The notes beneath the pieces are model-generated. The model was given only the letters and a program-made list of their open reading frames with translations. It searched no databases and had not been told where the DNA came from. Shown in pieces: positions 1-5,205 of a DNA stretch of 5,509 bases. The translations under genes were made by a program, and so were the position numbers. Position 1 is the stretch's first letter; the number at the start of each line of letters is the position of its first letter. The stretch is from Candidatus Latescibacterota bacterium. GTDB taxonomy: Bacteria; Latescibacterota; MVCY01. Location: positions 1 through 5,509 of the forward strand of contig DAOVPH010000112.1 in NCBI GenBank assembly GCA_030629295.1, read 5' to 3'.

Positions 1-214
1 AAACTACTTTGGCGACGGGGTGGCTATTTGCATTCAAATGATTCCTTCATGCTTGTGGCACATCGGGATGCCCACAGGAGAGATTTTTTCCTCTCTTGTG
101 GCGGGTATTCTATTTGGAATTTTGGCTGTTCGTACTCATTCAATTCTGTGGGTCTTCCTGCTGCACTATTTGATTGCGGTAGCTTTGGATGTATTCATCG
201 TAATGACAATTTAA
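1..214 (+). CDS. CPBP/CAAX-type intramembrane protease-like protein, C-terminal end (partial)
   Basis: The reading frame is open from the window edge (first full codon at 2) to TAA at 212-214, so only the last 70 residues are seen and the true start lies upstream. The GTG at 20 is internal, not a start. The fragment is strongly hydrophobic. It carries a Trp-His pair (LWH, His20 of the fragment) followed by a glycine-rich membrane segment with the pattern GILFGILAVRTHSI, then LLH (His55). In CPBP family members the second and third metal-binding motifs are FxxxH and HxxxN/D, spaced about like this, and the segment between them reads G(I/L)xxGxLAxRTxS. The first motif (EExxxR) would lie outside the window. 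An oddity is that the residue four after His55 is Ala rather than Asn or Asp, so activity is uncertain. Family members cleave or process membrane proteins or prenylated peptides; the substrate here is unknown. No terminator hairpin follows the gene. Confidence 0.6.
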   Translation, partial: NYFGDGVAICIQMIPSCLWHIGMPTGEIFSSLVAGILFGILAVRTHSILWVFLLHYLIAVALDVFIVMTI

Positions 215-245
215 TCAGTGTCTGTCCGAATTTGTCATTTTTAGC

Positions 246-325
246 GATTCACAAAATGTAACGAATCTACACGAATATTCATGAATATCATCGAACTATC
301 TAAATAAATTGGTGTTAATTCGTGG
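246..325. repeat. Degenerate 10-base periodic repeat in inverted arrangement
   Basis: On the minus strand, units TGTAGATTCG (plus 262-271), TGAATATTCG (272-281) and TGATATTCAT (281-290) follow each other about every 10 bases. Weaker copies flank them. On the plus strand a similar unit TGTTAATTCG lies at 313-322, in the opposite orientation. Within the array is a perfect 14-base palindrome ATATTCATGAATAT at 275-288, which extends to a CGA/TCG pair (272-274 with 291-293) across a two-base bulge. I recall similar ATTCGTG-type strings between genes of many environmental bacteria, so this may be a dispersed intergenic repeat. The one-helical-turn spacing also fits a protein-binding array. The function is not known. 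Confidence 0.5.
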
Positions 326-401
326 TTGGAAAAGCGGGAATGCATTGCTGACCTGAAGTGGATTCCGGCTTAAAGATTACCGGATGATCTGCTGTTAGCT
401 A

Positions 402-430
402 TTGCTTTGGGATTTTATATCGGTTATATT
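402..430 (+). promoter_or_regulatory. Possible sigma70-type promoter upstream of the radical SAM gene
   Basis: TTGCTT (402-407) and TATATT (425-430) are separated by 17 bases. The -10 box matches TATAAT at five of six positions, but the -35 box matches TTGACA at only three. Transcription would start near 437 and give a leader of about 120 bases before the radical SAM start codon. The local sequence is AT-rich, so a chance match is possible. Confidence 0.3.
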
Positions 431-453
431 TAGATGATTGTTTTTCTCCGCTG

Positions 454-509
454 AGGTCCCTGGGCAACTATGGGGCACCTACAGACGTATAACCTGATAG
501 GAGTGTCCT
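454..509 (+). promoter_or_regulatory. Possible structured 5' leader with alternative base pairing
   Basis: AGGTCCC (454-460) can pair with GGGCACCT (473-480), forming seven pairs with one bulged C. The same right arm (CACCTA, 476-481) can instead pair with TAGGAGTG (498-505), forming six pairs with a two-base bulge. AGGA (499-502) can in turn pair with TCCT (506-509). These pairings exclude one another, as in RNA switches, but each stem is short. The sequence does not match any riboswitch consensus I know. Confidence 0.2.
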
Positions 510-546
510 TTACGGTGTTTGTTGAGCACATCCCAAAAATCTGAAA

Positions 547-552
547 GGGAGG
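547..552 (+). promoter_or_regulatory. Ribosome-binding site that sets the radical SAM start
   Basis: GGGAGG lies five bases before ATG 558, within a purine-rich AAAGGGAGG run. The in-frame TTG at 519, which would add 13 residues, has no comparable site. This supports ATG 558 as the start. Confidence 0.75.
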
Positions 553-557
553 CTATT

Positions 558-1598
558 ATGAAAAATATCTCCTTAGTAGAAACAATCAGAGTCCTCAGAA
601 GGGGAATAAACAATTATAGAATCAACAGGCCCTTAGTAGTTTCCTTTGAGGTGACACTTTCCTGTAATGCGAATTGCCGACATTGCGACTGCGGAGGAAT
701 AAAAAGAGGAGAAACCCGGCTTGAGCCTGAAAAATATGGAGACTTAGCCTCATATCTGAATCCTCCCGTGGTGCAAATCTCAGGTGGGGAGCCCCTCTTA
801 AGGGAGAATGTCGTCGATATAATCAGAGCGATCAAGAAACCCAATGGTCTTCCTTTTATAATATTTGTCACCAATGGTTCTCTCTTGAATAAAAAAAAAT
901 ATTTAGAATTAAGAAAAGCAGGCGTGGATCAATTTTCTGTATCCCTTGACTTTCCAAATGAGAAACATGATAACTTCAGAAGATTTCCTGGGTTATATTC
1001 CCATTTGGAAGAAACGATCCCCGGTTTAGCAAACTTTGGTTATAAGGATATTGTTTTAAACTCTGCAATCACAAGAGATAATCTGATGTATCTACTTCCG
1101 CTGGCTAAAAAAGCCCAAGAATGGGACGTGTCAATGTCTTATAGCGCGTACTCAATATTGCGAATAGGAGACAAAAGCCATTCTATATCATCTGAGGAAG
1201 ATTTAGGAGTTCTACAGCAAACTATCGGGAATTTGATAAAGTTGCGAAGAGGAGGTTCAAGAATTGTCAATCCCGAGTTAATGCTCTGGAAAATCTATAA
1301 GTTTTTTGAGCAGGGATTTATCCCTAACTGTAAGGCAGGGTTAAGGTTCTTAGTTGTGATGCCTGACGGCTATTTGACCCCTTGTTCCCATCACCGTAGA
1401 AGGTACTTAACCCAAGAAAGGATGATAGAAGAATTCTCAAAAAATAATAAGTGTGGCGGGTGTTATGTCGCCATTAGGGGTTATACGGAGATATCATATT
1501 GGGCATTGCTGAAAGAGAATCTCTCTTCGCGGGCTTCAAGGTTATCCCGAAAGACATCATTTTCAACCGCAAAATCGGCCCAGACGCTTAACTGTTAA
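558..1598 (+). CDS. Radical SAM enzyme with C-terminal SPASM/twitch-like cysteine region
   Basis: This 346-residue protein carries the radical SAM signature CNANCRHC (Cys36, Cys40, Cys43), which binds the [4Fe-4S] cluster used to split S-adenosylmethionine. The SAM-binding GGE motif (SGGEPLLR, residues 76-78) follows, then a typical partial-TIM-barrel order with strands ending in FVTNGS and FSVSLDFP. Near the C-terminus are Cys258 (CKAG), Cys276 (DGYLTPC), Cys299 and Cys302 (CGGC). This arrangement resembles a shortened SPASM or twitch domain holding an auxiliary Fe-S cluster, seen in peptide-modifying and other radical SAM enzymes. The length suits that class. The start at ATG 558 is chosen for its ribosome-binding site. 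The VTT-like membrane protein gene follows after 38 bases and is probably co-transcribed. The substrate is unknown. HpnH-like lipid enzymes share the overall layout, but the match is not close enough to name. The gene is more AT-rich than the receptor downstream. The radical SAM call is firm; the auxiliary cluster is likely. Confidence 0.93.
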   Translation: MKNISLVETIRVLRRGINNYRINRPLVVSFEVTLSCNANCRHCDCGGIKRGETRLEPEKYGDLASYLNPPVVQISGGEPLLRENVVDIIRAIKKPNGLPFIIFVTNGSLLNKKKYLELRKAGVDQFSVSLDFPNEKHDNFRRFPGLYSHLEETIPGLANFGYKDIVLNSAITRDNLMYLLPLAKKAQEWDVSMSYSAYSILRIGDKSHSISSEEDLGVLQQTIGNLIKLRRGGSRIVNPELMLWKIYKFFEQGFIPNCKAGLRFLVVMPDGYLTPCSHHRRRYLTQERMIEEFSKNNKCGGCYVAIRGYTEISYWALLKENLSSRASRLSRKTSFSTAKSAQTLNC

Positions 1599-1636
1599 CC
1601 TTGTGAATTCTATACCCGCAGAAGGGATTCACAAAA

Positions 1637-2188
1637 TTGCTCAGTCTTCTACTCTTCTTTCTCTATATGTCGGTGGCGATGACCTTTCTCCCACTGCCTA
1701 CGCATCCCTATGTGGTCTATATGGGAGAACAATATGCCCCCGGGCTTGTGGCAGTAGTCGGTGGTATTGCAACATGCATAGCGGGTCTGATTGACTATCT
1801 TCTGCTCTCCCGTTTAATGAGATACCAGAGAATACGTAAGCTACAGCAGAGCAGCTGGTATCTGAGGTTTTCAGCGTTCTTCAGGAGCATGGCATTTATT
1901 GCTCTTGTGGTTGTTGCTTTCACCCCCATTCCTTTTGACCCTTTCAGATTTTTAGCAATTACCACCGAGTACGATAAGAAAAAGTACATTTTGGCGATAT
2001 TTGTGGGTAGAGCTCCGAGATATTTTATCTTGGCCAGGGTTGGTTCGGAAGGGTATATTCCCACTTGGGTCTTGATTGGGGCTTTTGTATTGCTCTTTGG
2101 CATAGCTGTCTGGAAGAATTATGGTAAGATAAAACATAATTTTACAATTATATACAAAAAATATAACAGGAAACGGAAAAGAGAGTGA
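1637..2188 (+). CDS. VTT/DedA-like (SNARE-associated family) small integral membrane protein
   Basis: This is a 183-residue hydrophobic protein with about four membrane segments: roughly residues 2-20, 35-58, 84-108 and 141-159. It ends in a strongly basic tail (KKYNRKRKRE) that should face the cytoplasm. Residues 94-136 are the most telling: AFTPIPFDPFRFLA, then about 20 residues later GRAPRYFILARVG. VTT/DedA proteins have a Pro-rich re-entrant loop followed by a G-R...R-Y/F...G segment in this order, and a similar Pro-rich turn occurs near the N-terminus (FLPLPTHP). DedA-type proteins are linked to lipid scrambling and membrane homeostasis; the specific role here is unknown. The frame is open from 1607. 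I chose TTG 1637 because AGAAGGGA (1620-1627) lies nine bases before it. ATG 1667 would remove part of the first membrane helix. The protein is slightly shorter than usual for DedA. It lies 38 bases after the radical SAM gene, probably in the same operon. Confidence 0.75.
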   Translation: MLSLLLFFLYMSVAMTFLPLPTHPYVVYMGEQYAPGLVAVVGGIATCIAGLIDYLLLSRLMRYQRIRKLQQSSWYLRFSAFFRSMAFIALVVVAFTPIPFDPFRFLAITTEYDKKKYILAIFVGRAPRYFILARVGSEGYIPTWVLIGAFVLLFGIAVWKNYGKIKHNFTIIYKKYNRKRKRE

Positions 2189-2316
2189 TGGGGGCGAACT
2201 TTTTCTTCCAAGCCAAAAGAGAGAGCCGAAATGAAGGCAAAATAGACGATCCGCGAGGCATTAAGGTGAATCCGCACAAGATAGAACTGTTTCCTTTCTT
2301 CACTTGTTTACAATAA
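2188..2316 (+). CDS. Possible small ORF, 42 residues, coupled to the VTT-like gene
   Basis: ATG 2188 shares its A with the TGA stop of the VTT-like gene (TGATG), an arrangement typical of translational coupling. The purine-rich AAACGGAAAAGAGAG just upstream could act as a weak ribosome-binding site. The product would be a charged peptide beginning MGANFFFQAKRESR and ending ELFPFFTCLQ, with one Cys near its C-terminus. No family is recognised. An ORF of 42 codons arises by chance fairly often, so this is a candidate only. Because it follows a radical SAM enzyme of a peptide-modifying type, it is worth a comparative check as a possible small partner or substrate, but nothing in the sequence proves that. 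Confidence 0.25.
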   Translation: MGANFFFQAKRESRNEGKIDDPRGIKVNPHKIELFPFFTCLQ

Positions 2317-2334
2317 AGCGCCTTGGGAAAGAAT
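2307..2334 (+). promoter_or_regulatory. Possible weak promoter for the lipoprotein-receptor operon
   Basis: TTTACA (2307-2312) matches the -35 consensus at five of six positions. After 16 bases, AAGAAT (2329-2334) matches the -10 box at four of six. This is the best pair I see between the VTT-like gene and the lipoprotein start at 2361. It would leave a leader of only about 20 bases. No clear terminator separates the two gene groups, so read-through from upstream cannot be excluded. Confidence 0.2.
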
Positions 2335-2360
2335 GAAAACGCAGGACAAAAAGATATAGT

Positions 2361-2873
2361 ATGCATCTGCAGACAAATCATCATAAGTTTCTTTGGTTCT
2401 TGGCCTTTCTTGTCGCAACTGTTGGATGTCAGATAGATCACGGATTGAAGCCAACTGGAGAGCAGAAAGGCAGCATAAGCGGAACCATCTTTTTTCAGGG
2501 CTCCTGGCCAGATTCTACTGAAGAGGTTAGCGTTGTCGTATACGCTAAATTTCCCTCCAGTGAATTAGATTTCATTAACATAAGTGTCTACAATGACACC
2601 TTGCCTCTTTGGGTTTCGGAATGCAATTACAGCGTAGAGTTGAACCCCGGAAGGTATGAATTGATTATGGTAGTTCTGAGAAAGCAAAAAGAGGGCTGGA
2701 GCCCAGATTGTTTTGCCGGGATGTATTATTCCCCATCCGATTCCACACATCATGGGGTGGTAGCCGTAGAAAAGGGCCAAAATCTGGTTGGCATCGATAT
2801 CTCCGTCGATCTTTCTCGGGTGGGGGTACTTCCCCCTGAGCTTGAAGATGTTTTCAAACAGCAGGAGCAGTGA
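2361..2873 (+). CDS. Secreted lipoprotein, beta-sandwich type, paired with the TonB-dependent receptor
   Basis: This 170-residue protein has an N-terminal lipoprotein signal: a basic/polar start (NHHK), a hydrophobic core (FLWFLAFLVA) and Cys23 in ATVGC. The -3 position is Thr rather than the usual Leu, a relaxed lipobox. The mature part starts with a GSISGTIFFQGSWPDST stretch and continues as alternating beta strands. A YSVELNPGRYELIMV segment resembles the GxYxLxV end of carboxypeptidase regulatory-like or transthyretin-like folds, and the C-terminus is acidic and Gln-rich. Two further cysteines (SECNY and PDCFAG) could form a disulfide. The function is not known. Its stop lies nine bases inside the start region of the TonB-dependent receptor, so the two are almost certainly co-translated, suggesting an outer-membrane partner of that receptor. 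ATG 2361 has only a weak, distant AGGA (2343-2346) as a ribosome-binding site, but it gives a well-formed signal peptide. Confidence 0.75.
   Translation: MHLQTNHHKFLWFLAFLVATVGCQIDHGLKPTGEQKGSISGTIFFQGSWPDSTEEVSVVVYAKFPSSELDFINISVYNDTLPLWVSECNYSVELNPGRYELIMVVLRKQKEGWSPDCFAGMYYSPSDSTHHGVVAVEKGQNLVGIDISVDLSRVGVLPPELEDVFKQQEQ
2863..2867 (+). promoter_or_regulatory. Ribosome-binding site that sets the receptor start
   Basis: AGGAG lies inside the last codons of the upstream lipoprotein. It is 11 bases from ATG 2879 but only two bases from the alternative GTG 2870, which overlaps the lipoprotein stop as GTGA. The spacing favours ATG 2879, although GTG 2870 would add only three residues (V/M-N-P). 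Confidence 0.55.
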
Positions 2874-2878
2874 ACCCT

Positions 2879-5044
2879 ATGAAACTTCCTGTCTTACTGG
2901 CAGTAGGGCACCTGATTATTTTCAGTGCCATACCCACCTTCTCCGCTGAGACTCAACAGGGAAAATTGGCTGGAACAGTGAAAGATGCATCCACCCAGGA
3001 GGCCCTGCCAACTGTCGGCGTTGTGGTAAAAGGAACTGTTTTAGGAGCTATGACTGATCTGAACGGCCAGTTCTGTATCCCTAAAATCCCCGCAGGCACC
3101 TATTCGGTCGAGGCAGTAATGATTGGCTACAAGACGGCCGTTATTGAGGGAATCAGAATAGTCGCTGGGAAGACCACCACGGTTGAGTTTAAACTAAAAC
3201 AAACAGCGATCGAGCTTTCACCGGTAGTAGTGACCGCCAGCAAGAAGGCCCAGCTTCTACAGGAGTCTCCGGTTAGCATCACTGTTGTGAGCTCTGTAGA
3301 CCTACAGCAGCAAAGTGAGCCGAGTTTAGACCGGGTCCTGCAGCGCAGTTGTCCTGGGTTGGAATTCAAAGGGAGAGAGGTCGGCATCCGAGGTTCTACT
3401 GGATACAGTCAAGGGGCAGGCAGTCGAGTGCTTCTGCTCATCGACGATAGTCCTGCCATCGCTGGCGACACCGGCACCATAAAATGGGATATCATTCCCA
3501 TTACCGAAGTTCAAAGGGTGGAAGTCATAAAAGGTGCTGGCTCTGCCCTCTACGGTTCCAACGCCCTCTCCGGGGTGATAAACATTATCACTAAGGAACC
3601 CACTCAGCGGCCTGAAACCAGAGCCAGCCTTTCCTGGGGATTCTACAGTAAGCCCTATTACTCTCAGTGGAAGTGGACTGACCATCGGCTCGATTTTCAT
3701 AGCATCGACCTCAGCCACAGCAGAAAGCTGGGTAAATCCTCCGTTCTGATCTCTGCGGGGAGAAAATGCTCGGATGGATACTCTCAGAATGGAGGCTACC
3801 AGAGATGGAATCTATTCGGAAAGCTCACCTCTACTTTCTCTCCTCAAACCCGCTTCACTCTTCTTACTACCTGGGCAACCGATAATTGGGGATACTCAAC
3901 TCAATGGAAAGGCCAGGACAGAGCCCTGGAGGTGCCCGATGAGTATCGAAATGACAAAGTCCTTTCCAATAAATTCAATATTCACTGTTCTTTTAGACAG
4001 GTAGTCAACTCACAGTTAGCTTATATCCTTAAAACTTATTGTCTTAAAACGTATTGGAAGAACAAGTTCCACGACAACGGGGATTATGCCAATTCCTACC
4101 GGGCAGGTGGTGAGCTGCGAGCGGAACTGCTTGCCACCGAGAGACACTCCCTGACAGTGGGGCTGGAGGGAGTCTACAACAAAGTGGAATCCACTATGTT
4201 TGGTGACCACAGCACTTACGATCCGGCGGTCTATATCCAAGATGAGGTTAAACTGCTGTCCACGCTCAAGGCTACGCTGGGAATGCGCTACGACACTCAC
4301 TGGGTAGATGGTAACTCTATAGAGGACCAGCTCAGCCCCCGAGGGGGAATAGTCTATCGGCCCAGTGAGTCCACTTCATTGCGGGCCTCGGTTGGAAGAG
4401 GATTTCGCGCCCCCTCTGTTGCCGAGATGTTCACCCAAACCAAAGTGAGCGGTTTCTCGGTAATACCTAATCCAGATATCAGAGCAGAAAGAACGTGGTC
4501 TTATGAGATAGGAATGAATCAACTCCTGGGGAAACAGCTCATGTTAGACGTGGCCCTTTTCCAGAGCGGCTACAAGCAGATGATCGAGCCTAAGAGTATA
4601 GGAAGTGGCGAGTTCCAGTTAGACAATGTTACCCAGGCTCGTGTCCGAGGGGCGGAAATAGGGTTGAAGGGACAACTCTGGCGCAAATTTCTATCCGGCA
4701 ATTTAAGTTATACATATATCGACCCGCGGGACCTTACTTTAAACCAAGCGCTTCCCTATCGGCATCGACACCAGGTACTTACAGCGATTTCATTGAACTG
4801 CCGAGCTATCCGAGTGGGAGGGGACTTCCACTATCGCAGCCGTCCCCAGAAGGCCATTGATTTCCTGGCCGCGGATGAGAGAGTGGCCCATTACGTGCTG
4901 AATGTCAACAGTAGCCTGAAATTGAGCAGTCGAGTAAACCTTCTCGGCCAGATTAGTAATCTACTTCAATATCATTACACTGAGGTGCCTCGTCATCTCG
5001 CTCCCATCCGAAACGGCTCCCTTACACTGAGGGCAAAGTTGTAG
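2879..5044 (+). CDS. TonB-dependent outer-membrane receptor with N-terminal carboxypeptidase regulatory-like domain
   Basis: This complete 721-residue receptor should import a scarce ligand across the outer membrane using energy passed from the inner membrane by TonB-ExbBD. In order it has a signal peptide (about 1-23, ending PTFSA), then a carboxypeptidase regulatory-like domain (about 28-108) with the hallmark TDLNGQF and IPAGTYSVEAVMIGY. A TonB-box-like stretch, LSPVVVTAS, follows at 113-121. The plug domain (about 126-239) has VGIRGS, RVLLLIDDSP, VQRVEVIKG and GSALYGSNALSGVINIITK, which closely match CirA/FepA/BtuB-type plugs. The beta-barrel runs from about 245 to the end and includes the conserved GRGFRAPSVAEMF (Phe509-Ser513 core) and NPDIRAERTWSYEIG. 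The last residue is Leu (TLRAKL), not the usual aromatic. The plug pattern recalls siderophore, heme or cobalamin receptors, but the substrate cannot be read from the sequence. No cobalamin riboswitch or Fur box was seen upstream. The gene overlaps the start region set by the upstream lipoprotein and precedes another lipoprotein. Confidence 0.95.
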   Translation: MKLPVLLAVGHLIIFSAIPTFSAETQQGKLAGTVKDASTQEALPTVGVVVKGTVLGAMTDLNGQFCIPKIPAGTYSVEAVMIGYKTAVIEGIRIVAGKTTTVEFKLKQTAIELSPVVVTASKKAQLLQESPVSITVVSSVDLQQQSEPSLDRVLQRSCPGLEFKGREVGIRGSTGYSQGAGSRVLLLIDDSPAIAGDTGTIKWDIIPITEVQRVEVIKGAGSALYGSNALSGVINIITKEPTQRPETRASLSWGFYSKPYYSQWKWTDHRLDFHSIDLSHSRKLGKSSVLISAGRKCSDGYSQNGGYQRWNLFGKLTSTFSPQTRFTLLTTWATDNWGYSTQWKGQDRALEVPDEYRNDKVLSNKFNIHCSFRQVVNSQLAYILKTYCLKTYWKNKFHDNGDYANSYRAGGELRAELLATERHSLTVGLEGVYNKVESTMFGDHSTYDPAVYIQDEVKLLSTLKATLGMRYDTHWVDGNSIEDQLSPRGGIVYRPSESTSLRASVGRGFRAPSVAEMFTQTKVSGFSVIPNPDIRAERTWSYEIGMNQLLGKQLMLDVALFQSGYKQMIEPKSIGSGEFQLDNVTQARVRGAEIGLKGQLWRKFLSGNLSYTYIDPRDLTLNQALPYRHRHQVLTAISLNCRAIRVGGDFHYRSRPQKAIDFLAADERVAHYVLNVNSSLKLSSRVNLLGQISNLLQYHYTEVPRHLAPIRNGSLTLRAKL

Positions 5045-5053
5045 GGTAGCAAG

Positions 5054-5067
5054 TCCTTTCGGAAGGA
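5054..5067 (+). promoter_or_regulatory. Small hairpin covering a Shine-Dalgarno site
   Basis: TCCTT (5054-5058) pairs perfectly with AAGGA (5063-5067) around a TCGG loop, ten bases after the receptor stop. The right arm includes part of the GGAAGGAGG site of the 27-codon ORF at 5073. No T-run follows, so it is not an intrinsic terminator. It could mask the ribosome-binding site or protect the 3' end of the receptor message. Confidence 0.35.
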
Positions 5068-5072
5068 GGCAG

Positions 5073-5156
5073 ATGGAATACGAGATAACCGACCCAGAAT
5101 CCGGGGCTAATGAAACCTCACAAACCAAAGAGAAGAAGGAGGGGATGGAAAGATAA
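5073..5156 (+). CDS. Possible small ORF, 27 residues, highly charged
   Basis: ATG 5073 to TAA 5154-5156 encodes a hydrophilic peptide (begins MEYEITDPESGANE, ends KEKKEGMER). A GGAAGG element lies six bases before it, within GGAAGGAGG. No family is recognised, there is no signal peptide and no membrane segment. The good ribosome-binding site is the only support. It may be a leader or coupling ORF for the lipoprotein at 5206, or chance. Confidence 0.25.
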   Translation: MEYEITDPESGANETSQTKEKKEGMER

Positions 5157-5189
5157 AACTACCAAGCAACTGATACGATTCGAGAGACA

Positions 5190-5199
5190 AAGGAGGTGA
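5190..5199 (+). promoter_or_regulatory. Very strong ribosome-binding site for the second lipoprotein
   Basis: AAGGAGGTGA is a 10-base perfect complement to the usual 16S rRNA anti-Shine-Dalgarno tail. It lies six bases before ATG 5206, so it fixes that start. It implies high translation and shows that the host uses SD-led initiation. Confidence 0.85.
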
Positions 5200-5205
5200 A
5201 AGAAA

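Larger units (their letters stand above)
215..557. other. 343-base intergenic region between the CPBP-like gene and the radical SAM gene
   Basis: No convincing gene is present. From left to right it holds a 10-base periodic degenerate repeat (about 246-325), then a bulged hairpin (GAT TCCGG at 361-368 with CCGGA at 380-384 and ATC at 387-389, 11-base loop). The hairpin is not followed by a T-run, so it is not a standard terminator. A weak promoter-like pair follows at 402-430, and then a possibly structured leader (about 437-545). A 24-codon ORF (ATG 470, TGA 542-544) ends 13 bases before the radical SAM start but has only a poor ribosome-binding site. It is more likely chance than a gene. 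Confidence 0.6.
5045..5205 (+). other. 161-base gap with three Shine-Dalgarno-like runs
   Basis: Between the receptor stop and the next lipoprotein there are three purine-rich SD-like sequences: GGAAGGAGG (5061-5069), AAGGAGGGG (5136-5144) and AAGGAGGTGA (5190-5199). There is no promoter-like pair of quality and no hairpin followed by T residues. Transcription therefore probably continues from the receptor into the second lipoprotein. Confidence 0.5.

Noticed and set aside
246..257. Exact 12-base repeat GATTCACAAAAT at 246-257 and 1626-1637
   Set aside because: About one such match is expected by chance in a window of this size, and the contexts are unrelated.
361..389. Hairpin as a terminator for the CPBP-like gene
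   Set aside because: It is bulged, lacks a following T-run and lies about 150 bases after the stop codon.
471..520. TPP-riboswitch-like words (GGGGCACC and ACCTGAT)
   Set aside because: The essential CTGAGA-to-ACCC arm and the GCCAGCG segment are missing, and the order and spacing do not fit.
519..557. 13-residue N-terminal extension of the radical SAM protein from TTG 519
   Set aside because: There is no ribosome-binding site for TTG 519, whereas GGGAGG stands five bases before ATG 558.
1603..1794. 63-codon ORF starting at GTG 1603
   Set aside because: It overlaps the VTT-like gene in another frame and its product has no membrane or family pattern, so it is a shadow.
2148..2441. 97-codon minus-strand ORF across the gap before the lipoprotein
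   Set aside because: It overlaps both flanking plus-strand genes, has no recognisable domain and its start lies inside the lipoprotein gene.
3326..3718. 130-codon minus-strand ORF inside the receptor gene
   Set aside because: It is an antisense shadow of the strongly conserved plug region, whose plus-strand reading is unambiguous.
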